46,881 bases of DNA from positions 1 to 46,881 of the forward strand of contig RCNN01000354.1 of the NCBI GenBank assembly GCA_003667245.1. Direction: 5' to 3'. Under the pieces are notes generated by a model. The model was not told where the DNA came from and did no database searches. It saw only the letters and a list, made by a program, of their open reading frames with translations. The position numbers and the translations under genes are program-made. The stretch is from Heterostelium multicystogenum. Lineage: Eukaryota > Evosea > Eumycetozoa > Acytosteliales > Acytosteliaceae. The number at the start of each line of letters is the position of its first letter. Within the stretch, counting starts at the first letter, position 1. Of this stretch, positions 1-11,739 are shown piece by piece.

Positions 1-1600
1 AACTCCTCACCCAATCCTCACCAGCTTTCAGCTCCAACTCCAATGTGCAATTCTGTCCACTCTTAAATGAATCTTCATGCCCAGTTTTGGATCTTCTCGC
101 CTACGGTACCTCTGTACCAATCGTTTCTCTACAACTCTCTTTCATGGACTCGTGACGAGAATGTTCGTTTCCCAATCCAATCTCCACTGTCTCAGTTTCT
201 TCTGACAGCACTGGATCAGTCCCATCACAAACCACTTTGGAGCTTGATTGGAACCACATGGGTTCTCCTTCACTGCTCATGTACCACCAAGGGATACAAC
301 ACTTACATCGTTTCTCCATCAAGCAATGCAGAGAAAAACAAATTGTTGAAGCCAACCACTTCGTAAGACTCAACAATATGATGCTGTCATGGCAACCCAT
401 TCATTTCAGTCCGTTTCGACGCTGTTACTGGAGCTCTCCTCTCTATCACCAACGTCACTTCTGGTGCATTTATCAACATTACCCAAGAGTTCCTCTACTA
501 TGAGCCATCTGTTGGTGACACCAACTCTACCCAATGCGATGGTGCTTACATCTTCCGTCCAATTGGTGCTGCTGCTCACCAGTTCCTCACCTCCAACCCA
601 GAAGTCTCATTGGTTCAAGGTGATGAAGTCCAAACTTTAACTCGTTTCTGGAATGAGAACATGATCCAAACCTTCCGTCTCTACAGCAATGCCGACTACT
701 TGGAAGTTGAGGAAACCGTTGGTCCAATCGATATTGCTGATGGACTCGGTAAAAGAAATTATCTCACGTTACAATACTTCGCTCAACACCAACAACACCT
801 GGTACTCTGATTCCAACGGTATGGAAATGTACAACGTATCATTGACTACCGTTTCTCATGGGATTACGTCGATGTTCAGCCAGTTGCTGGTAACTACGTT
901 CCATTGAATGCCATCACCTACATCCAAGACACTGAGCAACAACTCCAATTGACTTTCTTGACCGATCGTTCACGTTCATGTGCTTCCTTGGTAATGGTGA
1001 GCTTGAAATGATGTTGCATCGTCGTACTTTGATGGACGACGGTCGTGGTGTCGGTGAGCCAATGAATGAGTCAACTCAAATCATTACCACCACCAGATTG
1101 TTTTCCACCCAATTGGAAACGACGCTCAACAATACTACCGTCCATTGGCTCTTGAATTAGCCCACCCACTCTTCCCAAATGTTCACCACCACTCAACAAT
1201 CCAACAACGTCTGGAACAGCCAATACCAAGGTAGCTATTCACCATTGAACTTTGATTTGCCAGCTGGTATTCGTTTACACACTCTCCAATGGTTAGATAG
1301 CAGCGATCCATCAGTAATTCTCCGTCTTCAAAACATCTATGGCAGTCGATGGACAGGATACAGTTAACGCACAACCAGTCACAGTTGATCTTTCCAACCT
1401 CTTCTCATTCTTCACCATCACCTCTGTTACTGAAATGAATCTTTCAGCCACCATCAAATTATCCAACGTCAATCGTCTCGTATGGAAGACAGCTAACCGA
1501 TGCTCAATCAATGAAGACCACTGGTATCAAAGATGACTTTTCCATTACTGTTTCTCCAATGGATGTTAGAACCTTTATCATTACTTTGGAAAGCAACTAA
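1..1600 (+). CDS. Lysosomal alpha-mannosidase (GH38), C-terminal part, frameshifted
   Basis: Hydrolyses terminal alpha-mannose from glycoproteins in the lysosome. The window opens inside the gene, so the N-terminal catalytic GH38 domain is missing and only the C-terminal beta-domains are present. Fragments in all three forward frames together follow the family: VYNSLSWTRDENVRFPI-like start near 110-180, GAYIFRPIGA (about 543), WNENMIQTFRLY (about 648), VEETVGPIDIADGLGK (about 705), AGNYVPLNA (about 885), FLTDRS (about 955), LMDDGRGVGEPMNE (about 1030) and the terminal DVRTFIITLESN before TAA at 1598-1600, equivalent to the family's EIRTFL ending. At least eight frame changes occur; near 750 GGTAAAAGAAATT has one A too many for DGLGKEI. 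All family blocks are present and in order, which favours sequencing error over decay. Dictyostelids have several GH38 paralogues, so I give no symbol. Confidence 0.9.
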
Positions 1601-1665
1601 AATTAATAACTTAAATCGATCGATCTTTAAATGTAATAAATTATTTTATAAATATATATATATCA

Positions 1666-3261
1666 ATGAATTTCCGAATTGTGTTACCAAATCAGTCTAT
1701 CATTGATCGTTCAGGTTTTCATTCTTGTATTTTGTTTTTTAAGGTTCATTTAACTATTTGTGGTAAGATTTGTTGTTATATGAAAATTAATTATTTGTTG
1801 AATAACAGAATTCATAATCAAAGTAATGGGAATGATATATCATTCTTAGATTTATTTAAATTAGACTGCAAAGATGACGATGTGTTATTGAATATGTTAA
1901 TGTCAACTTATGTCTGTGATTGGTCTTGGTTAACAAAGCAACTGGCTGCTATTTGTAATCTTGACAATTACCTCATCAATGGTCAAAAGTTTGGTTTAGT
2001 GTTACCATCATGTCAGATAGCTATCAATTATGACAGAGCCAAGGGAATCGGATTTGGAAAGTCGGAGCAAACCAATAGGCAGTCCCTTTTGGTGAAGGAT
2101 CTCAAGTTATTACTCTAGATATCAAAAGATAATATATCATATCCAATAGAAATAATACATCCACCAATGAATCAGCAAAATGGCATACTTCATTCAAAGA
2201 TCATACTGATAGAATACAAAAGCCATTTAAGAATCATAATTTCATCTTCAAATCTTACAGCTTCTGATTGGGAAGTACTTGGACAAACTGTTTTTCATAG
2301 TTGAAATACCTAGAATCAACCAATAACAACAGCCATCTCAACCACAAGAACAACAATACCGATCCAGATCAAAATATATTTAAATATGAACTCATTGATA
2401 CCATTATCTCGCTAGGTTTTAAGTGCCTGACAGTAAAATGAATTCATTCTATGAGTTCATGGATCAATTCGACTTTTCTTTCATTCACAATCAAGGTGTA
2501 CATATTGTATCATCAATACCAGGTTATTATTCACATCAGAAGTAATGGACTCGCAAAACTGAATGCATTGGTGTCACAATATAGATCAAAACTACGTCCA
2601 TCAAGTGCAGTCTACCAGAGCAGTGCTATTGGATTGACCAACAAAGAATGGCTCAATAATTTCAAATCTGGTTTAGATTTGGATCGGATTTCATTTAGTG
2701 GTTTCCAACCTTAGATTTAATTCATGATATGTTGGCAAACAATCCAATAGGTGCTAAAGAGAGCGTTACAATTCGATATCATGATAGAGATTTACTTCTG
2801 TTTAGCCACATGCTTAACAAATTAGAATACAATGATATCAATGAGCAAAGTAGTTCTACATCTGGAGCAACAACTATTTTTCCAATACCACTTCACTCAA
2901 AAGTATTGATATCAGATCAATGGTTGTACCATGGCAGTCACAACTTTACTGAGTCCTCTCTGGGGCTCAATGTTTAAAACGTCAGGTCAAATTGAAACTA
3001 GAATTTTCCAATTTCGAGACAGGTGTATTCATTCCAATGACACTTATTGGAGATGTCAAAGACTTACAACAAAAGATCAGATTCAAACTCGACTCACCTT
3101 CCTACCAAATAAATGATATTCCATGGCAAATGAACAAGTATTTCAAAATACTGTTGGAGTCACTGGATGGCCACGACACGGAGAGCAACAATAATAATAG
3201 TAATGATTTGAATTACCACTGGAATCAATTTATGCTAGAAAGGCAGTCTAAAAGAAGATAG
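1666..3261 (+). CDS. Tyrosyl-DNA phosphodiesterase (Tdp1)-like protein, frameshifted
   Basis: Tdp1 enzymes remove stalled topoisomerase I peptides from DNA 3' ends and belong to the phospholipase D superfamily. The N-terminal part (1666-2118) carries DISFLDLFKLD and VCDWSWLTKQL, matching the domain start. A second frame at about 2158-2303 holds the first HxK motif, ILHSKIILIEY, followed by RIIISSSNLTASDWE, as in the family's HxK...NLxxxDW block. HNQGVHIVSSIPGYYS (about 2473) matches the linker strand. The second HxK motif is PLHSKVLISDQW with the partner GSHNFTESSLG (about 2890-2960). The tail NFETGVFIP (about 3000) and DIPWQMNKYF (about 3114) match the C-terminal end of Tdp1. Frame changes lie near 2110, 2300-2500, 2720 and 2975. 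The gene converges on the kinase gene with about 95 bp between stops. Confidence 0.78.
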
Positions 3262-3355
3262 TATAGTTTTCTTAAAATAAATAAAACTTTATTACAATTT
3301 GTTGCAAACTAATAAACTATATTTAAATACAATGAGCATAATTATAGTTAATAAC

Positions 3356-6300
3356 TTAATATGATTTTGGAGGATTTTCAAGACATTCTTCAAGTTTTGT
3401 TCTTATTTTGTACCATTGTTGGACGTTTCTTAGGTGAATGGCTTAAACATTCCTTGATGAGTGAGCTTAACTGTGGTGGACAGAGCTTTGGAATCTTTGG
3501 TTTGATTTTTCTTTTCGTAGACGGTTCTGACTAATTCTACAATAGTTTGAATATCGGGATATGGTTCCTCGCCTGTCACCATTTCGTACAGCATCATTCC
3601 GAAACTGTATACAATCAGCTGCTGAGGTATATACCTCACCAGACAGACACTCTGGTGCTTCCCACTTAGGAGTACCTGCGACAGCAGTCATGTTGATATT
3701 TGACACTATTTCTACTAAGACCAAAGTCTCCAACCTTGGCACAGTCATTCTTATCAACCAAGATGTTGGCAGCCTTTAATGTCACGATGAATCATATCAA
3801 TTGAATGCAAATAAGCTAAACCCTTTGCAACTGCTAGAGCATGTTTAACTATTGTCAGATAGGAGAGTGGATGATTCTTCTTTATGACATCGAGCAGTGT
3901 ACCCTTGTGCATTATTTCAGTGACAATGATAAAAGTAGAGTCCAAGTTTCTTGGTATGATGCAAGCACCCTCCAGCTTTAGAAGATTGGGATGATTTATC
4001 AAGCCCATGATGGCGACTTCTTTCAAAAAGTCTTCAAGACGGAATGAATATGATCCCTCATTGAAAATCTTTACTGCAACTTCTTTTCCACTCCATTGAG
4101 CTCTGTTCACACGCGCAAGGGCACCTGCACCCAAGAATTCACCAATGACCAAATCGGACTCATCAATCTTTGTATGTGAGAATACCTGTCCAAGTTTACA
4201 AAGTTCCAATATAGTACCTAATCCACCACGACTTTTAATATCAGCTAAACAATCGACTGTAACAACCGAATATCGAATAAGTAGATGATTTCGAATCAAA
4301 AGAATTTTCGATACTTACACGATGCTTTTGCTAAATGAATCAAGATCTGTGCTGACTGAGCGCGAAGTATATCGGCACCCGAAATTGACATCTTTGAATT
4401 GGCTTTCTCCATTAGATCAATGAATATTTGTACACCAAACATATCAATGAATTCCTGTTTCGATTTCGTGGAAAGATCATCACAAACATTTGCCAAGAAC
4501 ATACAATAATATGGTGCAAATAAGAATACCTCATCTTTTATACATGTATCCATTAATACTTTTAATAGATCCTTATTCTTTCTAAAAGATCATCCTTTAA
4601 TTTGTCTGTTTACAGGTACATGTTAGTTATGAAACCTAGAATTGATAGATCTTGTATACATACATATTTTTGCAAGTGGAGCTATTGTTTTAAAGACTTC
4701 ACAACGATAGGTTTTGAATGTACAGGTCAATGATGTTTGAAGTAGAACATTTACTAAATAATTGATTGAATCAATTGGCTTCTCTTTTAGACTGGATCTT
4801 GTCTCTGCAAGTATAGTCGTCAGATATGCAATGGTCATCTCGTCTCCACATGTTGATAATATTGGAATCAAATGATAGTTTCCTTGAATAATTTCCACTG
4901 ATAGTTTATCTGTTGAATCAAGAAATTAGTATGAGCGCCAACAAGTTATATTTCACAGAATACACTTACTTAGCGGAGTTATGATGGTTAGACTTGTATT
5001 TAGTGAGGTATCGTTGTTAGGAATGCTATCGCCACTGTGGTTCATGTTGTCTGTCTTTGTTGCAGGAGTTTTGGATGGTGATTCAGTAGCTGCTGGAGAT
5101 GTGGTAATTACAGGAGCAGCTGATTTATCAGAGTTGTTTGCCGATTGTTCGTTTGCACCATTAGGTTCATTGATAGAAAAGAACTCGTCTTTCTTCTTTG
5201 TAAATATTCCCATAAGTCCACCCAAACTAAAAGTGGATGGTGACGGAGAAGATTTGTCAGGTGTGCTGCTTGTTGCTGCCAATGCATTTGCACTCAAATT
5301 GTTACTGCTACTGTTTGGTGCCATTTGTTCCTACAGCCTTTTGTGGTAGCAATCCAAACAATTCACTCTGTTCCGAATTGAATTTCTTAATACTTTCCAA
5401 CAGGTCTTTTTCGTTTGTCAAAAGCTGTGAGCTACATATTTTGAGGAGTCTGGATGAGATGTTATGGATGTGTTTGATAAATTTGATAATATATTCGTTG
5501 GTGAGAAGTGGATCCTTTTGGGATGTGTTGACGGCACCTCTTATTCTCTGAATAAAATTTGCAGCAACAGTGAGACGCTTAATTGTGATGTGTAGCAACT
5601 GCTTGGAAAAGCACTTTGCAGAGCTTGTCACATACATCACTGGTGTGATCAAACATTGCAATCTCGCGCTCCTGACCCTCGATGAACAACTGTATCTGCT
5701 TGTCTTTCAGCTTCATGTATTCCTTACAAAGCTCGATGTTGAATGTTGTGTTGGACAGCAGGTTGAGCTGCGACTCTGTATTCTTGCTGAGGACATCTAC
5801 TTGCGCAGCCTCTCTAAACAAGTTGATCCTTTTGCGCATCGCATATTTAAGGGAGTTGATGTTGGAAGTGATTGATGCCAACAACTGTATAGAGCTATCG
5901 AGTGCACTTGGCATGACGAATGAGGAACGGAACAAATGATATACAAAAATCCAACGTTGATTTGTCCAATTGCTGCTTTTTCGAGAGTGCAGAGTTAGCC
6001 AATGCTTTCTGTTTCTCCATCTCTGCAATGTTGAATTTATTGATGTTCTCGATGGTCCGACTGCTTCTGGATAGTAAATGGTTGATTTCTACGAGTTGGA
6101 AGAGTGCTAGTTGGTGAATTGTCTTTTACAGGTGAAATATCTGCTGCTAGATTTGATTTGTTTGATCCACCACCTGCTGTTGTGTTATTAAGCTTGATGG
6201 TTCCATTAGGATTGGTCACTACTCCTCTTGAAGAAGGAGTATTTTTCATTGTTGCCGATTTATTCGTAGGATTAATACCACTGCTTGTTGATAGCTGTTC

Positions 6301-8188
6301 TCTTTTCTCTTTGTCAGTCTTTTCTTTTTCTACAATTGATTTGTTGTGTGCTTCCATTCTGGTGAGCAGTTGGATGAATTGTTCTTGAACTGTATGGAAT
6401 CTGTTACCTAGGAAATAGAGTTCAAATGGTTTGTCTTTTTGAATGCAGATACAATGTCACATATGTAATGGACAAGAAAAAGAGGGAATCGAGTTAAAGT
6501 CGGTGATTGGCTTTGTGAAGAGTTTGAGATTGTTTATGATTGGATCGATGTTGAATCGCTGGACATTATTGGAGTCCTCAGTTGCTTCTACTTCAATACA
6601 GAATGGGATTAGCTTGTTTAGCTCACGCTCATCTCTAGTTGTTGACGCTGTGTTTATATTTGTTACCAACTGATTGTCCGCTCCAGGAGTGATGTGCTGT
6701 TGTTGGACATGATGGTTGAGTGTAGTACGTGTCTCTGGGTCAGTGAGTAGTCGATAGATCATCTTTTCCATAATATTACAATGCATTACTAATGATGAAA
6801 GTGGAAGGAATGACGCACTCTCAATGTCAGGTACGACGATCATAAAGTTGGGACTGGCGATACCGGATGAATGCATCATGTTTCCTGGTGTAGTACTAGC
6901 TCCACTAGGTAACATTGCGTTAAGTGGAAGCTCCCACTTTGAAATAAACATGATCAAAGAGATAAAGAACTTTTCTTCATTCTCAATCCTATTCTTCAGG
7001 TAAGACGAGGTGATGACTCCAAATGACTGTTTCGTTGTTGGCTGCGAGCAGTTGACAGCAGACCCAGGAGATGTGGGTAGTGTTTGTGATAATGAATATG
7101 ATTGCGAATTTGAGTGTTGCAACAGCTGTGAAGTTAGGTTCGATCCATAGTTGGTGGACTAGATTGATTGAGTAGGCTTGCGGTGGACGGAGTTGAAATG
7201 GGTGATTTCGACTCACTTGTTGGAGAGGTTGTTGGTGTAATTGAAAGTGTATTAAGTGAGAATTGATTTTCACGGTAGATTTCGATGATTTAAGTAAAGC
7301 TGGTTTTGAGTCGTTGTCGGGACCCATTGGCGAACTTGAATCATGAACAGCCATAGTGCCCAAGTATGGTCGCGAAATAGGGAAATCCTCGTCTGATCCA
7401 ACCACTTTTTTCCAATCATCTAGCATCTTTTTCAGCTCCTCATTCTGTAGAAGTTTTTCCACCATTTGTTGTTGCTGCTGTTGTGTGTCACTGCCAACTG
7501 CTGACGCAACTGTGATAGAATTCAATTGATTCTGATTGATATATCGAATGGCAACACCATTTCTCCAGAAATCTTCGTGAATTGATTGATCTTTAGCAAA
7601 GTGGAACGATCCGATTCCATTGGCCTTACCACTCTGCCATTTTCCTGTGTAGTAGTTGCGCTTGGCCAGGTACTGTGGCAGCGTGATTTCCATCATTGTA
7701 TTCTCTACGGTATTGAATGTTTCATTGATTCTTGCGACTGTGCTGTATGAGACATTGTTTGCGATGACAGGAGAATGTTCCAAATGTATGCCCTTGTGTG
7801 GGGACACCAAGCTCTGAATGCTCAGCGAGGGTGGCACAACACTTATACTGCCACCAGTTGTCTCGAATCGATGTTTGTATCCATCGTTTATCAGCAAAAC
7901 ACCATCTCCAAACTTTTGGTCATTCTTCCAATTTCCCAAGAAAGTACTTGTCGGATATAAGAATACGCCATAGCCTTCCTTATGTATCGATTCATTTACT
8001 TGACCATAATAAAATCCATAATTTGAGTGAATCTAATACATTGTTACAATCGACCAGTCAATAATTTTCAGTTCTGTTTAAGCCAACAGATATAAAATAC
8101 TTACCTGAAAATGGTTCGGTATATCTATATTTGGTTTTATAATGACATCATACAAATATGTAGATGGTCTTATAACTTCAAAATTCAT
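3356..8188 (-). CDS. Large MORN-repeat protein with C-terminal TKL-type protein kinase domain
   Basis: Probable signalling kinase. Exon 1 (8188-8105) starts MNFEVIRPSTYLYDV and ends CAG|GTAAGTA; exon 2 begins at 8032 in the same frame. N-terminal MORN repeats follow (GYGVFLYPTSTFLGNW, NDQKFGDGVLL, YTGKWQSGKANGIGSFHF; 8030-7560), a type that often binds membranes or lipids. The middle is a Q/S/N-rich linker and a long helical, coiled-coil-like stretch (about 6028-5308). A helical ARM/HEAT-like segment spans about 4910-4296. The kinase domain (about 4190-3356) shows IGEFLGAGALARV, EVAVKIF, IHRDIKG, KVGDFGLS in a shifted frame, GTPKWEAPECLSG, VYSFGMMLYEMVTGEEPY and KKRPTMVQ, so catalytic K, D and DFG are present; sequence style is tyrosine-kinase-like. 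Introns are seen at 8104-8033, near 4980-4915 and near 4318-4262. Frame changes occur at least near 6990-7130, 6030, 5320, 3757 and 3620. A split into two genes is possible but no intergenic gap is visible. Confidence 0.75.
4979..5324 (-). other. S/T/N/P-rich low-complexity linker in the MORN kinase
   Basis: This linker begins MAPNSSSNNLSANALAATSS and joins the coiled-coil-like part to the helical ARM-like part. The upstream frame ends GLLPQKAV just before it and needs one frame change to enter, so the ATG at 5324 is probably internal rather than a separate gene start. It ends at a GTAAGTG donor near 4979. Confidence 0.55.
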
Positions 8189-9147
8189 ATTTACACACTA
8201 TATATACAACAACAACTACTACTACAACAGTAATATTTGATAACACTATAGTCTTCTATTCTATTCTCTATTCTAATCTAATCTATTCTAATCTATATAC
8301 GACTATTCTTCATCCCTATATCTATACAATGATGATCAAACTACCACTTCTAAATCTACTTATCTACTACTACTACTTTTATCTTAAATATATCTTATAT
8401 CTTATATCTTTGTCTACCTATCTTATCTTTATTTTATTTTAGTATGGTATGGCTTGGTTTTGGTTTGGTTTTAATTAATTAAATTCTATGGTTTAGTTTA
8501 TTTTTATAATTCTATTGTTGTTGTTGTTTTTATTGTTGTTATTGTTGTTGTTATTGTTGTTGATGTTTTTGATTGATTTGCAAAATAATATAATATATAT
8601 AATGTATAATGTATATTCTATGATGTGTTAATTTTATTTTTAATTAATTGGATTGGTGGGGTATCAATCACACATCTTTTTTTTTTGTTTTTTTTATATT
8701 TTTTTCATAAAACTGTCACACGCCTAGTGTGCATAAGGTAGGTTTCCAATTTAACAATCACAATCAACTATCAATCAAATCAAATCAATCACTACTCAAG
8801 AAGGTAAAGTGAAAGTGTGTTGGTTGTTTTGGCAGCTCTATAAGTCAGATTAAAGTTGTTTGACAATTTATTGATTAGAATGAGTTAATCTAACACACAG
8901 CACTACTATGAATTTCTTCATTCAGAACCAATTTCAGTATCAATGATCTTCTTCCACCAAGCTCCTAGCCTGATTTCGATAAATACTACCGTACTGACAG
9001 GTGACTTTAGTTTTAATTTGATAGACTGAGACTTGAGTAATGGTTGACAATCGTTGTCAACATTCCCATAATTATCATTCTTTAATGATTAAATGATTTA
9101 ATAAAACCAGGATATACATCTGCTAATATATACAATTTTGGAGTATT
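8189..9147. other. Intergenic: low-complexity T-rich DNA and a less A/T-rich segment
   Basis: 8200-8710 holds CTA/TATC-type simple sequence, TTG-triplet repeats and T-runs upstream of the kinase start. 8720-9065 is less A/T-biased and includes a 28-codon ORF (ATG at 8942) that I do not recognise, plus a perfect 8-bp-arm hairpin at 9043-9061. I see no convincing gene; a small ncRNA is possible but unproven. Confidence 0.5.
9043..9061. repeat. Perfect short inverted repeat (8-bp arms, 3-nt loop)
   Basis: GTTGACAA TCG TTGTCAAC, about 90 bp beyond the stop of the esterase gene on the opposite strand. Function unknown; it could be a 3'-end structure or a protein-binding palindrome. Confidence 0.6.
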
Positions 9148-10216
9148 TTATTGTCCAATAATATCACCAACAACTAAATGATCAACTAGATGCTGTACTA
9201 CATCTAAACCTGCACTATTTAATCCTTCATTTCTCATAATAACATGAGTGTGTGATAAACTTGAATAAACAACTATTAATAACCAAATGGCATTTTGATA
9301 CATTACATATTAGGACTGTTACTTACAGATTATCAAACTTCATATGATATCTTTTATATGTTAGCTTTTGTAGATTTTGAATCATCTCTCTTATTATCTT
9401 TCCTTTGGCGTCGTTTTTTAAGATATATTGAAGTTCGTTTTCTTCTGTAGGTAAGGCTGTATATATGGTAGCACCTTCGTCGACAATATGGGGATACTTT
9501 TCTGACAGCTTCAGAACTACACCTTGCTTGGTATATGGGTTGCTATGTGAGATGTTGGACGTATTAAAATTGACATGCAAGTCATTCTGAATCGTAGAGT
9601 AGAGTATTCTACTCTGAAATGCTGCCAAACCATCTAGGAATTTACCCTTGGTCATCTCAAGCAACAGTGGATTCACCTCATCATCTGTAAGCATCAATTG
9701 TCTTCCAGTTTGACCGAGGAGCTTATCTGTAACATATCCCACCACTATATTATACAATCCTCTTGCTGGCCTTCTGCTTCCGCAATCTAATATATACAGT
9801 TCCATTACAGGATAGAGAACAAAACGATATTAGTATCATAATGATGCATCTTCGACTCATACTAGTAGCATGACATACGAGGAGACGACAATGTTATAAA
9901 CTGTACTGGTGTTACTTTATGGAAATAGCCTTGTTCATACAGTATGCCTATGGCATACCTTGCAATGGGGCCTCCCAGACTGTGTCCTATAATGGTTATA
10001 TGTGTTTGGTTTTATCGACTCTGAGAACTCCAGTATCTCCCTAGCCATTCTTTCACCGCACTTATCGATGCCTTCTCTAGTTTTGAACTGCGGATTGGAT
10101 TCCCCGCTAAATACAACAACATCAGGCAATCTCTCCTTTATTTTCTTTGTAATAACATCATAATCTTGCTTGGTAGCATGCAAACCATGTTGACAGAATA
10201 TTAAATGTTGTACCAT
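9148..10216 (-). CDS. DUF676-type putative serine esterase/lipase (alpha/beta hydrolase)
   Basis: The product begins MVQHLIFCQHGLHATKQDYD, the HGL(x)G-like oxyanion strand of the family. Exon 1 runs 10216-9879 and contains the nucleophile elbow GHSLGGPIARYA (about 9990-9955) in a frame one base off its surroundings. An intron at 9878-9787 (GTATGT...TTAG) splices SSPH to CGSRRPARGLYN, the family block after the elbow; the apparent ATG at 9805 is intronic. A second intron at 9326-9273 (GTAAGT...ATAG) adds the last exon, with VYSSLSHTHVIMRNEG, GLDVVQHLVDHL and a stop at 9148. That exon carries the candidate catalytic histidine. The protein is about 310 residues, presumably cytosolic, substrate unknown. 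It is a homologue of FAM135/ROG1-like esterases by motif order. Confidence 0.85.
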
Positions 10217-11205
10217 CTTATCCTATCTTTTCTTGCTACATTTGATTTTTACACTTATTAAAAGGTGTGTGTATAATTAATGCAATAGAATTATAATAAT
10301 TATTCTTTGCAACATATCTTTATGTAGTTAGTGATATTCATATGCACGATATTTTTGTGAATTAAATTCATTGTAAACATAACCATTGTCATTAAAATGT
10401 TCAAAACAAAAAGATACACCAAAAAAGAGATATTCAGATCTATACTTTTATATTATTTTTGTAAATTTTATTTATTTTATCTTTGTTGATATTTATAATA
10501 TGGTTGAGTTAACTTGTAATGCTTTTTGGTTTTTATTATGAGTAATTGTTTCAAGCTCGTTGTAGAATTAACAAGACTAAAGACAATATATTTATATTTG
10601 GTGTTTTTTTGTATAAATAAGAACTTTCACTCATTCCCATTGACTTCATTAAAATAGAAATATTTAATATAAGTTTTCATATTATAACTAGTCATAGTTC
10701 TAATGAACATAGGTCTTAAAATGAATTCTATCAGATAGATTGATAGATTTAAAACTGATTGTTTAATTTAAAATGGATTGATGAACAATTGTAAATTTTA
10801 TAATAAAATTGGTTGTAGTAATAATAGTGGTAGTGAGTGGTAGTGTTAGTTGTGGAGTAGATTCCACTGTATTCAATGTAAAAACATTAACTAATAATAA
10901 TATTAAATAATAATTTGTTTGATCGATTGATTTATTGATTGATATGACAAGTAACCACTCCAGTTAAAAAAACCAACAAAACAATTAGTTAGTATAGTAT
11001 CACAGTTAATCAAGATATAAATAAATGAATAAGCTCTTCTCCTATTCATCATTCTTTTAATCAGAACTCTCAAATTCCACTTCAACTTTATCTATATATT
11101 AATATATTGTTGATTTCCTTCCAAATTAAATTTATTTGTAATAAATATATATATATATATAAAGATAAATATATAATAAAAGTGTAGTGTAGAGTGTTAA
11201 TAAAG
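10217..11205. other. Intergenic region, A/T-rich, no gene seen
   Basis: This is the shared upstream region of the esterase (-) and the profilin-like gene (+). It is A/T-rich with homopolymer stretches and an (AT)n tract at 11148-11160 just before the latter gene. I see no conserved motif. Confidence 0.6.
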
Positions 11206-11739
11206 ATGTTAGATCCAGATGGAGTATTAGGAAAATTTAATAACCAATTTTTTGAATTGGCTAAAAAGTTTGAAGGTGCTGTATTCTTTGTGGATGAAAA
11301 AGAAGCATTTCGAACTCCCAATTGGAGGGCAACCCCTGCTGAAGTTTCTAGCTATTTAAAAGCAATAAAGGATACAACCATTTCAACTATTAACTATAGT
11401 GGAAAGACATATTTAGTTCGTCCGAGATTATATGAAGGAGTTCTCATTGCTTTCAATGATCAGTTAAGATGGCACCTCCTCTTTAGATATGAAGGAGGTA
11501 AAAGTCTAATTGTATTCACAACTAAATTTATTACAATATCCAATTTCTGGTTGGAACCTGACAACTTTTAAAGATGTATTTGAAGTATGTATTCTTGTTG
11601 AAATCAAAATACCATTCATGAACTAATAATATCATTCAAACCATCAAAAATTACAATTCATTAATAACAACCCTATCTACTACTATAGGCAGCAGATAAA
11701 GTAAGTGAATTTTTGAAAACAAAGAATAATCTTGAATGA
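11206..11739 (+). CDS. Small profilin-like alpha/beta protein, two exons
   Basis: The start is the ATG at 11206 (MLDPDGVLGKF), preceded by A/T-rich leader DNA. Exon 1 gives FEGAVFFVDEKEAFRTPNW, ATPAEVSSYLKAIKD, GKTYLVRPR and GGKSLIVFTTK, then needs one frame change (about 11515-11530) to continue as LTTFKDVFE before a GTATGT donor at 11585. Exon 2 (11689-11739, after CTATAG) encodes AADKVSEFLKTKNNLE and stop. At about 140 residues, the order helix, strand pair, helix, strands, terminal helix resembles profilin, an actin-monomer binder, but no diagnostic residues are certain. A roadblock/longin-like fold would fit almost as well. The intron and coding-like composition make it a real gene; its function is a guess. 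Confidence 0.7.

Noticed and set aside
1..1600. Mannosidase as a true pseudogene
   Set aside because: All conserved blocks survive to the natural C-terminus, and unrelated housekeeping genes in the window show the same indel pattern.
4981..5349. Forward ORF of 122 codons with hydrophobic start
   Set aside because: Antisense to the S/T/N-rich linker of the kinase gene; no independent support.
9786..9805. ATG at 9805 as start of a separate esterase-like gene
   Set aside because: It lies in an intron (9878-9787); splicing restores the family block SSPH-CGSRRPARG.
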